NCBI GenBank assembly: GCA_044375415.1
Contig: JBILMS010000086.1
Span: forward strand, 1 to 10,659
Direction of reading: 5' to 3'
From: JAWXBG01 sp044375415
Lineage (GTDB): Bacteria; Bacteroidota; Bacteroidia; Flavobacteriales_D; Sanyastnellaceae
DNA: 10,659 nt
Shown here piece after piece: positions 1 to 7,027 of the stretch (the first letter of the stretch is position 1; each line of letters begins with the position of its first letter). The position numbers and the translations under genes were made by a program. The notes beneath the pieces are model-generated. The model worked only from the letters and a program-made list of their open reading frames with translations. It was not told the DNA's origin and searched no databases.

Positions 1-10
1 AGAATGAAAC

Positions 11-1681
11 TTATCTCTTCTCCGAGAAATAAGTCTTCAACTCTTCATCAAAGTAGCGAAGAGCATTTTTGACCGGAAGAGGTACGCCTCCGCCCAATGC
101 GCAGAGCGAGCCTATTTCCATTGTTTCGAGTAAGTCGTTGAAGAGTTTTCTGTCAATTTTATAGTCCTCCGATTGTGCTTTTTGGATCAGCTCTTTGCCT
201 CGTGTTGAACCTATTCGACAAGGAAAACATTTGCCACAACTTTCATGTGCTGTAAAAGCAAATAGATGCTCAATGTATTTCACAATTGGAAAAGATGCAG
301 GAAGGCTGACAACGGAGGCGTGTCCAAGCAAAAATCCGGCTTCATTAAAACTTTCAAAGTCAATAGTTAAATCATTAACCTTTGAAATTGGCAGCAGTCC
401 GCCAAGTGGTCCTCCTATGTGTAATGCTTTAATATCCACTTTGAAACCCTTGCCTAAGTCGTTTACCACCACGCTCAGGGGAGTACCCATATCCACTTCA
501 TATATTCCGGGACGGTTGAAAAAACCATCGAGAGAAACAAGTTTTGTACCTGTACTTCTACCTCGACCGATGGAGGCAAAAAAAGCACCACCTTTTTCTA
601 AGATAAAAGGAATACAAGCGAGTGTTTCCACATTGCTGACTACAGTTGGCCGATTGAATAGCCCTTGCTGTGCGGGATATGGAGGTCTCACTCGAACTTC
701 CGGACGTTGTCCTTCGATGCTGTTAAGCAGAGCAGTTTCTTCTCCGCAGATGTAGGCACCCTGTGCTTTTATAACTTTGAATTGAAAGTTAAACGAAGTG
801 CCCAAAATGGAAGTTCCTAGAAATCCGGCTTCATTTAAATCGTCGATCGCTTTTTGAGTAATTAATACACTCTCAGGATACTCACCTCGAATATATACAA
901 CACCCGTTTCAGCACCTGTAACGTATCCCGCCAACATCATTCCCAACAGCAATTTGTAGGGTTGTTCTTCTAATATGTATCGATCGCTGTATGCACCGGG
1001 GTCACCCTCATCGGCGTTGCACACAATAAACTTTTTATCACCTATCGCTTTAGCACAAGCCTCCAACTTAAAAGCCGTTGGGAATCCTGCACCACCTCTT
1101 CCGCGCAGACCACTTTCTTTTAACTGAGCTAAAATTTCCTCAGGTGTTAATTTCAACCAAGTCTGCAAGTTCGAAAAATATTCTTTTAACTCAAGTTGAG
1201 GAGTCGTCAGCACTGATGCACCTGAACATTCCACATGGTAAGTATCTCCGGGACGAATATTTTGTTCATCCACGGCCTTCTTCCATTTTTCTGTTTGATC
1301 AATGTCATTTCCGGAATAGTTCATTCCGTTGTGCCAAAAGGCATTGTTTTCGTGACAACGACCTAAGCAGCACATCTCACCTATTTCATTTTCTTTAAAA
1401 TGGGAGTACAATTTATTTTTAAGTGATTCTTGGGTTCCTGCGACCAAACAAGCACTGCCATTGCATACATAGGCCTTTTTCCCCTTATTTTCCTCTCTCA
1501 AAAAATCGTAGAAGGAAGTCGTGCCAAAAATATTTCCTTTACCAAATAAGAACTCTTCGGACAATGCTTTCATCTGTTCCTTGTTGAGCGTACCGTCTTG
1601 ATTGGCGGCTTGTCCAAGGGCATCAAAAAGGTTGCGATCAACACCTTTACGACCGGATAATTCACTGAGATTTTTTGGCAT
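11..1681 (-). CDS. NuoE-NuoF fusion, NADH-oxidising diaphorase subunit (formate dehydrogenase beta / HoxF type)
   Basis: Predicted soluble flavo-iron-sulfur subunit that exchanges electrons between NAD(H) and a partner catalytic subunit. Counting from the ATG at 1681 (556 aa), residues 20-135 form a shortened NuoE-like thioredoxin-fold domain with the [2Fe-2S] cysteines C73-x4-C78 and C105-x3-C109. Residues 165-550 are NuoF-like: the FMN/NADH glycine loop GLRGRGGAGFP (191-201), NADEGDPGAYSDR (222-234), CGEE (312-315), and [4Fe-4S] ligands C482-x2-C485-x2-C488 plus C527. The frame stays open to a TTG at 1705; I prefer the ATG, which follows an A-rich stretch as is usual in Bacteroidota. Such E-F fusions occur in NAD-dependent formate dehydrogenases (FdsB-like) and NAD-reducing hydrogenases (HoxF). 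Which complex this serves cannot be decided here, because only 10 bases downstream are visible. No key residue is missing, so it should be functional. Confidence 0.9.
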   Translation of the reverse strand: MPKNLSELSGRKGVDRNLFDALGQAANQDGTLNKEQMKALSEEFLFGKGNIFGTTSFYDFLREENKGKKAYVCNGSACLVAGTQESLKNKLYSHFKENEIGEMCCLGRCHENNAFWHNGMNYSGNDIDQTEKWKKAVDEQNIRPGDTYHVECSGASVLTTPQLELKEYFSNLQTWLKLTPEEILAQLKESGLRGRGGAGFPTAFKLEACAKAIGDKKFIVCNADEGDPGAYSDRYILEEQPYKLLLGMMLAGYVTGAETGVVYIRGEYPESVLITQKAIDDLNEAGFLGTSILGTSFNFQFKVIKAQGAYICGEETALLNSIEGQRPEVRVRPPYPAQQGLFNRPTVVSNVETLACIPFILEKGGAFFASIGRGRSTGTKLVSLDGFFNRPGIYEVDMGTPLSVVVNDLGKGFKVDIKALHIGGPLGGLLPISKVNDLTIDFESFNEAGFLLGHASVVSLPASFPIVKYIEHLFAFTAHESCGKCFPCRIGSTRGKELIQKAQSEDYKIDRKLFNDLLETMEIGSLCALGGGVPLPVKNALRYFDEELKTYFSEKR

Positions 1682-1787
1682 ATCATTTTTTTCTGTGGAA
1701 TGCAATGTTAGTAATAAAACGGACTACGACCTTACGTGGAATGTGCAAGACTCCATATCTTAGCCCTCAATCTTAAATCTGAGTATC

Positions 1788-2237
1788 TTGAATATTTTCG
1801 ACAAAGCTGACCGCGAAGCTCTTTTGGCGCGGGTCATTGGTTTCAATGAAACAAATATCCGACAGTGGGGAAAGATGAATCACAATGAAATGCTTTGTCA
1901 TACGACCGATCAAATTCGGTGTGTTTTGGGTGAAAAGGAATTCAAACACATGGATCCCGGAATACCCCTTTGGCTTCTGAAGTTTTTTATCTTTTTCATG
2001 CCTTGGCCCAAGAATTCACCTACCCACCCGGATTTCGATAAAGCACGACGAGGAACCCAACCTCATAATTTTGAAGAGGATAAAAATGAACTCCTTCGGG
2101 TTATAAAAAAAGTCGGTGATTGGCCAAAAGAAACTTCTCTCCCACCGCACCCGTCCTTTGGTCATTTAAGTCGCAAACGTTGGGGGCAATTGATGGCAGA
2201 TCATTTGGATTGGCATTTGAAGCAGTTCAATGCATAA
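1788..2237 (+). CDS. DUF1569 family protein (DinB-like four-helix fold)
   Basis: A 149-residue cytoplasmic protein. The pattern QWGKMNHNEMLCH (26-38) near the N-terminus and HPSFGHLS...DHLDWHLKQF (121-147) at the C-terminus is typical of DUF1569, a branch of the DinB/YfiT superfamily. H38, H139 and H143 are candidates for the metal-binding histidines of that fold. The biochemical role of DUF1569 is unknown; related DinB proteins include thiol-dependent transferases. The start is a TTG: no in-frame ATG exists between the upstream stop at 1761 and M30, and starting at M30 would remove the first helix. The size fits the family from the TTG. The gene is divergent from the NuoE-NuoF gene (about 106 bp between starts) and converges on the MuiA-like gene, so it is probably a single-gene unit. 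I saw no clear promoter. Confidence 0.82.
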   Translation: MNIFDKADREALLARVIGFNETNIRQWGKMNHNEMLCHTTDQIRCVLGEKEFKHMDPGIPLWLLKFFIFFMPWPKNSPTHPDFDKARRGTQPHNFEEDKNELLRVIKKVGDWPKETSLPPHPSFGHLSRKRWGQLMADHLDWHLKQFNA

Positions 2238-2280
2238 GGTTTTCAATACTTCTTCTAATTGAAATAATCGATTTTCCAAC

Positions 2281-2316
2281 AAAAAAATGGGAACCAATTT
2301 GTTTTGATTCCCATTT
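2281..2316 (-). terminator. Rho-independent terminator of the MuiA-like gene, possibly bidirectional
   Basis: A perfect 9-bp stem, AAATGGGAA (2285-2293) pairing with TTCCCATTT (2308-2316), with a 14-nt loop. Read on the minus strand it is followed by a run of T (complement of the seven A at 2281-2287) and starts 24 nt past the stop of the minus-strand gene. Plus-strand readthrough from the DUF1569 gene meets the same stem but only three T, so termination in that direction would be weaker. Confidence 0.72.
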
Positions 2317-2339
2317 GATATGATTGGATCGCTGTTGAA

Positions 2340-3965
2340 TTACAAGCCGGAGATCAACTTTTTCTTTGGATATTTTACCGAGAAGCGCAATTGCTTTTTC
2401 ACCGTTTCACCGGGTGCTATACTAAGACTCCATGTAAGTTTACCGGTGGCAGGATCGAGTGCGGCTCCGCTGCTTTCTTCCAACTCAACAGTGATATCTT
2501 CATTTTGCGATAAAGGAATTTGGTCTTCAAGAGTGAAGGTAACCGGAACTTTTTTCGTATTGGTAATAGAGGTTTCAAATGCCTTCGTCGTTTTGGTATT
2601 GCCTCCAAGATTGCTTGTTTTGCAGAAATCGCTCAACATCTTGCGGTCAACCGTTATGCTCTTATCGCGACCTAACGAAAGATCCAGTGTATCGTTGGCC
2701 ATAGCCGGATCGATGTATGCCTTACCCACATAAGTTCCTTTGAAATAAATATTGCTTTCACCCGGCAACAAACTGTATTGCATCCAATCGGTCACTTTAG
2801 CTCTTAGGAATGCATCCCCGTCTAGTTTCGGCGCGCAGAAATAGTCGTAGGTCGCCTTTAAAGTTTCGCGTTGCATTTCCACATCGTAGTACTGTCCATC
2901 TGCAGGAACGTCGCAAGGAATTCCGATTTTAAATTCGGTGCTCACCACATTTTGGGATTGAACAGTGAATTCAGCAAGGCTTTCAGCACCATTGTATCCC
3001 ATGTCTGAGTCCATCATTACTCCGGCTGCCGGTCTACTCATCTCAAGCTCCTGTGAATAGCTATCTCTTTTCCCCATTTTATCCATAGAAACACGCTGTT
3101 GCGGATTATACAGATACAAAAACCATGGATTCAAAATGGGAGACTGACCGCCAATTGTAGGATTGCCGGTAGAAAGAGTAAGATTTACATTTTCCCAGTC
3201 ATTGCCCGTAGATTGATAAACCTTCGCTTTATAAACCATTTCAATAGGCTGATTGATATCCTCCGAACGCAAATCGTAAGTAGGAATCCAGCCGGCACTG
3301 TAGGCTAAGTAATTCAAGCGAATTTTAGCATTTACGGCTTTATCACAGGCCACAGTGACAAAAATTTCACTTGGATTAGTATTCCTGCGAGCGTTCAATT
3401 GATTCAAGTGATTCTGTAGACGAATAATCTCTTGGTTCAATTTCTTTTCATCCTGATTTAACTCAAGGACTTTGTATTCAATTTCACGAAGGCGACTTCT
3501 AAAAAAATCGGCCATTTCAGAAAGATCTTCGGTTACTAAAACCGCATCATTTCCTTTAATACTGCGATTCGCATTAAGCATTTCACGTTCTTGGTAATAG
3601 ACATTTCTCAAACTTTGTTTTTCTAAAAGTCTGAATTGTGCATTCTCTAAACTGTCCATCACTGATTTCACTTTTGGACTGGTAGATTGGTCCGTCAAAT
3701 AGTTGACAGCATGACGGACATTAATGATGGTAAAATCCTTATTTCCTTCTACTTGAACGGAGTTTGGATCTAGATTTACAGTTAGATCGCTGATTCGAAG
3801 AATGTTTTCTCCGGCTTTGAGCGCGACGTCAGCTTCATGTGTTACCTGTGCACCCGAAAGAAAGAGGGTCACATCGGTAATTTTCGATTCTACTAATTTT
3901 CCGGTTTGAGCAAACAGGTCTGAGCTCAAGAAGAGCATTGCAAGCCCGATAATTAATTTATTCAT
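2340..3965 (-). CDS. Exported DUF4140/DUF4139 protein (mucoidy inhibitor MuiA family)
   Basis: A 541-residue protein from the ATG at 3965. Residues 1-20 are a signal peptide (positive start, hydrophobic core LIIGLAMLFLSS, end FAQ) without a lipobox cysteine, so it is probably periplasmic. After that comes a DUF4140-like beta domain (about 25-95: KITDVTLFLSGAQVTHEA), a charged heptad-rich coiled coil (about 100-195), and a long C-terminal DUF4139 beta region (about 200-535) with the typical LNYLAYSAGWIPTYDLR and GNDWENVNLTLSTGNP stretches. The C-terminus ends in the usual VKYPK strand, so the protein is complete. Families with this layout are annotated as mucoidy inhibitor MuiA-like; the molecular function is not established. 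The frame stays open to 4025, but that would put 20 uncharacteristic residues before the signal peptide and overlap the probable promoter. Confidence 0.87.
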   Translation of the reverse strand: MNKLIIGLAMLFLSSDLFAQTGKLVESKITDVTLFLSGAQVTHEADVALKAGENILRISDLTVNLDPNSVQVEGNKDFTIINVRHAVNYLTDQSTSPKVKSVMDSLENAQFRLLEKQSLRNVYYQEREMLNANRSIKGNDAVLVTEDLSEMADFFRSRLREIEYKVLELNQDEKKLNQEIIRLQNHLNQLNARRNTNPSEIFVTVACDKAVNAKIRLNYLAYSAGWIPTYDLRSEDINQPIEMVYKAKVYQSTGNDWENVNLTLSTGNPTIGGQSPILNPWFLYLYNPQQRVSMDKMGKRDSYSQELEMSRPAAGVMMDSDMGYNGAESLAEFTVQSQNVVSTEFKIGIPCDVPADGQYYDVEMQRETLKATYDYFCAPKLDGDAFLRAKVTDWMQYSLLPGESNIYFKGTYVGKAYIDPAMANDTLDLSLGRDKSITVDRKMLSDFCKTSNLGGNTKTTKAFETSITNTKKVPVTFTLEDQIPLSQNEDITVELEESSGAALDPATGKLTWSLSIAPGETVKKQLRFSVKYPKKKLISGL

Positions 3966-3983
3966 GGTTGTTTCAATTGGGCG

Positions 3984-3991
3984 TAAAGTTA
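3984..3991 (-). promoter_or_regulatory. Candidate -7 element for the MuiA-like gene
   Basis: On the minus strand the bases read TAACTTTA, one mismatch from the Bacteroidota -7 consensus TAnnTTTG, ending 18 nt before the chosen ATG. No convincing TTG element is visible near -33. It agrees with the start at 3965 rather than 4025. Confidence 0.3.
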
Positions 3992-4103
3992 CGACTTCGG
4001 CCATACGGAAACACTGTACCGTCATTTTTGAAATAGGTTCAATTTGTAAGAAGGAAAACGATCGATTCTGTGGAGAGGATTGGACTTTGGGGTTATGTAG
4101 GAG

Positions 4104-4147
4104 TTATGAATTATGAATTATGAATTATGAATTATGAATTATGAATT
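4104..4147. repeat. Tandem repeat, six copies of TTATGAA
   Basis: Six perfect consecutive copies of the 7-mer TTATGAA (4104-4145) followed by TT. The AT-only units stand next to GC-richer repeats. It looks like a simple-sequence microsatellite whose copy number could vary between strains. Confidence 0.95.
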
Positions 4148-4191
4148 CGTCCTCCTGAGCGACGAAGGATGAGGAGTCGAAGGATGAATGG
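4148..4191. repeat. Dispersed intergenic repeat, copy 1 (CTGAGCG...CGAAGGA family)
   Basis: Starts CGTCCTCCTGAGCGACGAAG and continues GATGAGGAGTCGAAGGATGA. The family hallmark is a TCCTYCTGAGCG end and one or two CGAAGGA ends that are partly complementary, allowing a hairpin. Related copies stand at 4250, 4293 and 4636 in the same orientation. From memory, similar repeats are common between genes in marine and freshwater Bacteroidota. Confidence 0.75.
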
Positions 4192-4224
4192 GGTTTACGT
4201 TTTTCTTGAAGATTGTGCTTCGAA

Positions 4225-4245
4225 GGTGATGGGTGATGGGTGATG
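4225..4245. repeat. Tandem repeat, three copies of GGTGATG
   Basis: Three perfect consecutive 7-mers GGTGATG, followed by a partial GATGG. It is a second microsatellite with the same 7-bp period as the TTATGAA array about 80 bp to the left. A related degenerate GATGATAGATGATGG stretch occurs around 4617-4632. Confidence 0.85.
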
Positions 4246-4249
4246 GATG

Positions 4250-4312
4250 GTCCTTCTGAGCGATGAGACACGAGGAACGAAGGATGAAGCGGGCGTCCTC
4301 CTGAGTCCCACG
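4250..4312. repeat. Dispersed intergenic repeat, copies 2 and 3 (second truncated)
   Basis: 4250-4291 begins GTCCTTCTGAGCGATGAGAC and ends CGAAGGATGAAGCG; TCCTTC and GAAGGA can pair as the base of a hairpin. It is directly followed at 4293-4312 by GCGTCCTCCTGAGTCCCACG, which matches only the left end of the family. This suggests one element inserted beside or partly deleted by another. Confidence 0.7.
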
Positions 4313-4352
4313 TATAATATCCAACCGTGAAGGCTGACAATACCGTCGGAAA

Positions 4353-4390
4353 GCCTCACCCCTAGCCCCTCTCCAAAGGAGAGGGGGGAC
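4353..4390. repeat. GC-rich hairpin repeat, left member of an inverted pair
   Basis: Begins GCCTCACCCCTAGCC and contains a perfect 9-bp stem, CCCCTCTCC (4366-4374) with GGAGAGGGG (4378-4386), around an AAA loop, ending in GAC. This CCTCACCCCTA...CTCTCC type is a repeat I recall from many bacterial genomes. Its counterpart at 4468-4503 is in the opposite orientation. Confidence 0.8.
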
Positions 4391-4441
4391 ATTCACGTTA
4401 AATGAAAAATGTGGTTCTCAAGATTACGCGGCTTTAAAAAA

Positions 4442-4461
4442 TGCAAACTTTTCAGTTTGCA
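4442..4461. repeat. Short perfect hairpin inside the inverted pair
   Basis: TGCAAACT (4442-4449), loop TTTC, AGTTTGCA (4454-4461): a perfect 8-bp stem preceded by an A run. There is no T tract after it, so it is not a typical terminator for the plus strand; read on the minus strand it is followed by TTTTTTAAAG, which could terminate leftward transcription. Confidence 0.55.
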
Positions 4462-4467
4462 GAAACG

Positions 4468-4503
4468 GTCCCCTCTCCTCTGGAGAGGGCGGAGGGTGAG
4501 GCC
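4468..4503. repeat. GC-rich hairpin repeat, right member of an inverted pair
   Basis: GTC, then CCCTCTCC (4471-4478), loop TCT, GGAGAGGG (4482-4489), then CGGAGGGTGAGGC. It is a close reverse-complement match of 4353-4390, including the GTC/GAC inner edge and the GTGAGGC/GCCTCAC outer edge. The two enclose 77 bp. Confidence 0.8.
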
Positions 4504-4586
4504 ATTGAAGAAGAATGGCTTCTAAAATTGAAAAATGTAAAAAGCCTATTTTCAATCCAAATCCACAACATGTCATTGGCAGCTTG

Positions 4587-4613
4587 TCGTGTCCTTGAGC
4601 TTGTCGAAAGGGG
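4587..4613. repeat. Dispersed repeat of the CCTTGAGCTTGTCGAAAGG type
   Basis: GTCCTTGAGCTTGTCGAAAG with CCTT and AAGG ends facing each other. This sequence type (reverse complement CTTTCGACAAGCTCAAGGAC) is a dispersed intergenic repeat I recall from many genomes. It is related to, but distinct from, the CTGAGCG family around it. Confidence 0.65.
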
Positions 4614-4635
4614 GTGGATGATAGATGATGGATTA

Positions 4636-4695
4636 CGTCTTTCTGAGCGATGAATCCCGAAGGATGAGGGATAAGGAGTCGAAGGATCCCTTTCG
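4636..4695. repeat. Dispersed intergenic repeat, copy 4 (CTGAGCG...CGAAGGA family)
   Basis: Starts CGTCTTTCTGAGCGATGAAT, contains an ATCCC...GGGAT hairpin with CGAAGGATGA in its loop, and ends GGAGTCGAAGGATCCC. It shares both the CTGAGCG start and the GGAGTCGAAGGAT end with copy 1, showing that the unit is about 40-55 bp long. It lies roughly 55 bp upstream of the lipoprotein promoter. Confidence 0.72.
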
Positions 4696-4750
4696 GTTGC
4701 TGCTTTTTCCCGTTCGGTTATAAAAAAGAACGGATGGGCTAAACAACGTG

Positions 4751-4778
4751 TTGTGAAGACTTCTATGCCTTATTTTCG
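4751..4778 (+). promoter_or_regulatory. Candidate promoter of the cytochrome lipoprotein gene
   Basis: TTG (4751-4753), 17 nt, then TATTTTCG (4771-4778), one mismatch from the Bacteroidota -7 consensus TAnnTTTG. Transcription would start about 30 nt before the ATG at 4814. A hairpin CCGTTC (4710-4715) / GAACGG (4728-4733) lies just upstream. Confidence 0.35.
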
Positions 4779-4813
4779 CATCAACATAAGTAGTATTTGA
4801 AACTCTCCAACGA

Positions 4814-5170
4814 ATGAAAAGTATCAGGGTATTTGCAGTGATTATTTTGTCTTCCGCGTTTTTAATGGGTTGCTACTACGATGTAGCGTCTGAACTATAT
4901 CCCGACGAAAATTGTAATACCCCTGCGGTAGTGGATTACGCGACCAATGTAAAAGCCCTCATCGATTCTCGTTGTGCTACTTCAGGCTGCCACGTTGCCG
5001 GAGGAAGCGGACCGGGCGATTTTAGTGTCGAAGCCACAACCCTCGCAGCTGGTCAAGATGGCTCAATTGAAGCTCGTTCCATTGTTCAAAAGGACATGCC
5101 TCCTAGTCAACCTTTAAGCAACTGTGAAATAGCATTGCTCGAGGCCTGGATTGCTCAGGGGGCCAATTAA
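4814..5170 (+). CDS. Small cytochrome c-like lipoprotein with a CX4CH heme motif
   Basis: A 118-residue protein. Residues 1-19 are a lipoprotein signal peptide ending FLMGC, with C20 as the lipidation site. The mature part has one heme-attachment-like motif, C54-ATSG-C59-H60, with four rather than two residues between the cysteines, and a possible distal ligand M95 in KDMPPS, a context common to class I cytochromes. C34 and C104 could form a disulfide. The C-terminus (CEIALLEAWIAQGA) is the usual final helix of small cytochrome domains. It probably sits on a membrane facing the periplasm or outside and shuttles electrons. The di-heme peroxidase 1.9 kb downstream on the same strand is a possible partner, but 152 bp separate this gene from the next, so it may be its own unit. 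Binding of heme by the CX4CH motif is inferred. Confidence 0.82.
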   Translation: MKSIRVFAVIILSSAFLMGCYYDVASELYPDENCNTPAVVDYATNVKALIDSRCATSGCHVAGGSGPGDFSVEATTLAAGQDGSIEARSIVQKDMPPSQPLSNCEIALLEAWIAQGAN

Positions 5171-5322
5171 TTTTTCCCATTCTTCTAGTTCTACAGGGAA
5201 GCTGAATTTGATATTCACTCTCCTTTTATAATTGTGGTTTCAAGTCCGTCAAAGCCATGAACCGGAGCTAGATACCTAGGTTTATGGAAATTGTGTATAT
5301 TTCCCACACCAAACCAAACCTT

Positions 5323-6999
5323 ATGAAACGTATTGTCTTGTGTGCATCGATGCTTATTTTTTCGATTTCTAGTTCTTATTCTCAAACAACTAGCGACTGC
5401 GAAGGAGGTATTGTTTTATGCGACTCATTTTACAGCGAAGAAACATCCCCCGTCGGATTTGGTGATGTGTATGAACCGGCACCGGCTTTTGGCTGTAATG
5501 GAACCTCAGGAGAAATTAACTCGAGTTGGTACATTTTTACTGTTCAAGAAAATGGTAACCTCAGCTTCATTTTGAATCCAAATAATGACGGAACCGACTA
5601 CGATTGGTCGTTGTATAACATTTCGGAAAATGGATGCGCAGGGATTGTCTCCGGAACATCCCTTGAAGTAAGTTGCAATTCATGGGGAGTTTTAGGAATT
5701 AATGGCGACACGGGTATCTCTAGCGATCAAGGAGGAAGCGGAAATAGCAATGGTCCCGGCGATTTGAATGGACCGCCCTTCAATGGCGATTTGCCTGTAA
5801 CCGTAGGGGAAACTTTTGCTTTAATTGTTATGAACTTTACGAGTACATCAGATGGCTATACTCTCGATTTTGGTGGATCTACTGCCAGTCTCTACGATGA
5901 GGTACCTCCCTCTGTTATTGACATTCAAGCAAATTGCGCTAATACGGAACTCACTATTACGTTTTCGGAAAATGTGGTATTAAGCACTGTGCAAACAGAC
6001 GACTTTATTGTAAGCGGACCGGGTGGACCCTACTCTGTTACGGATTTCGAACCCGGAAATGGTGGATTGGAAATGGATAACATGATTATCATTTCACTTG
6101 GCTCACAGATAACAGATGCCGGAACTTATTCGATTGAAATCACCAACCTAAATGATTATGTAACGGATCTATGTGGCAACGAAGGAGTGGGTACCTTCAC
6201 TTTTGAAGTCAGCGCACCCATGCTTTTTGAAGCGACTACCGAAACAGCTTGTAATGGCAGCGGAGGATCTATCACTATAGAGGAAGTTACGGGTGGCTCA
6301 TCTCCATTTGTTTATAGCTTGAATGGTAACGATCAAAATGATCCTGACTTCGATGACCTCAACTCAGGAACTTATTCCGTAGCAGTGGAAGATCAAAATG
6401 GGTGTTTGTTGACTCAACAGATCATTGTACCCAATCAAAATATTTCGGTAGATGCCGGTGTTGCAGATTCTCTTTCCTGTTTGCATCCGACAACAGATCT
6501 TGGACCGGTAAGTGTTAATCCTGAGCAAAACGTTTCGTATGTATGGACAACTAATGACGGAGCGATAATTGCAGGAGCAACAAGCGCAACTGCCAGTGCA
6601 GGATCACCCGGCACATACACCGTTCAGGTAACAAATACTGAAAATGGTTGTACCGATTCTGATGTAATAACCGTGGCCGCAGAAGAACAATTTGAACTCG
6701 ATCTAAGTCAGCTCGTATTTCCCAATGTATTTACCCCAAACGAAGATGCCTTTAACGGAACCTGGTCTCCCTTTTTGGCAAATGATCCGGAATTTGACGT
6801 GACCTTAATTTTCAGTTCTTATAATCTTCAAATCTTTGATCGTTGGGGAAAACAAGTTTTTGAATCGGATGGTGGGAACAGGAAATGGAGAGCCGCTGAT
6901 ATGGATGAAGGTACTTATTTTTATACCGTTACATACGAAAGTCAATGTGGTAGCGGCGATAAAGGATCAAAAGAAGGGTACATTCAAATCTTGCGTTGA
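5323..6999 (+). CDS. T9SS-secreted multidomain surface protein with type B (gliding-associated) C-terminal sorting domain
   Basis: 558 residues from the ATG at 5323. Residues 1-21 are a signal peptide (KRIVLCASMLIFSISSSYSQ). The mature protein is a row of beta-rich modules: an N-terminal domain (about 25-190) with paired cysteines and a glycine/asparagine-rich loop (GPGDLNGPPFNGD), as in many gliding-associated proteins; an Ig-like domain (about 193-297); a SprB-like repeat (about 300-370: GSSPFVYSLNGND, LNSGTYSVAVEDQNGC); a PKD-like domain (about 375-455); and the C-terminal sorting domain (about 463-558) with VFPNVFTPNEDAFN, LQIFDRWGKQVFE and GTYFYTVTY. The last is recognised by the type IX system, which exports and anchors such proteins. 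No enzyme domain is visible, so adhesion or scaffolding is likely. The frame extends upstream to 5284, but that would bury the signal peptide. The peroxidase gene follows 28 bp later. Confidence 0.9.
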   Translation: MKRIVLCASMLIFSISSSYSQTTSDCEGGIVLCDSFYSEETSPVGFGDVYEPAPAFGCNGTSGEINSSWYIFTVQENGNLSFILNPNNDGTDYDWSLYNISENGCAGIVSGTSLEVSCNSWGVLGINGDTGISSDQGGSGNSNGPGDLNGPPFNGDLPVTVGETFALIVMNFTSTSDGYTLDFGGSTASLYDEVPPSVIDIQANCANTELTITFSENVVLSTVQTDDFIVSGPGGPYSVTDFEPGNGGLEMDNMIIISLGSQITDAGTYSIEITNLNDYVTDLCGNEGVGTFTFEVSAPMLFEATTETACNGSGGSITIEEVTGGSSPFVYSLNGNDQNDPDFDDLNSGTYSVAVEDQNGCLLTQQIIVPNQNISVDAGVADSLSCLHPTTDLGPVSVNPEQNVSYVWTTNDGAIIAGATSATASAGSPGTYTVQVTNTENGCTDSDVITVAAEEQFELDLSQLVFPNVFTPNEDAFNGTWSPFLANDPEFDVTLIFSSYNLQIFDRWGKQVFESDGGNRKWRAADMDEGTYFYTVTYESQCGSGDKGSKEGYIQILR

Positions 7000-7027
7000 T
7001 CAATCCTAATTGATGAAGGTTGGAGAG

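Larger units (their letters stand above)
3992..4813. other. Long gene-free repeat region between divergent genes
   Basis: About 820 bp with no believable gene. Short open frames exist on both strands, but their translations are the low-complexity products of repeats. The region separates the minus-strand MuiA-like gene from the plus-strand cytochrome lipoprotein. It holds, in order, an AT-rich 7-bp tandem repeat, several CTGAGCG/CGAAGGA elements, a second 7-bp tandem repeat, two GGAGAGGGG hairpin elements in opposite orientation, and the promoter of the lipoprotein gene. Bases 4026-4103, 4391-4440 and 4504-4586 show nothing I can name. Confidence 0.8.

Noticed and set aside
195..755. Plus-strand open frame of 186 codons opposite the NuoE-NuoF gene
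   Set aside because: It lies wholly antisense to a clearly conserved coding sequence and shows no recognisable domain or signal peptide.
3966..4025. Longer start for the MuiA-like protein
   Set aside because: The extra 20 residues precede a complete signal peptide and cover the likely promoter element.
4104..4250. CRISPR array
   Set aside because: Units are 7 bp in direct tandem without spacers, so this is a microsatellite.
4125..4396. Three overlapping minus-strand open frames of 65-85 codons
   Set aside because: They run through the tandem and dispersed repeats, overlap in different frames, and their translations are rich in repeat-derived Ser/His/Pro with no domain.
4340..4515. Insertion sequence or MITE with target-site duplication
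   Set aside because: The inverted pair has no matching direct repeats at its outer edges and no transposase nearby; kept only as a repeat pair.
4441..4653. Plus-strand open frame of 70 codons beginning at a hairpin
   Set aside because: It translates the TGCAAACT hairpin and two repeat elements; no promoter or domain was seen.
5171..5215. Terminator after the cytochrome lipoprotein
   Set aside because: Only a 5-bp TTCCC/GGGAA pairing with a long loop and no T tract after it.
5284..5322. Upstream ATG of the T9SS surface protein
   Set aside because: It would place 13 polar residues before the signal peptide; the internal ATG (MKRIVL) is the natural start.
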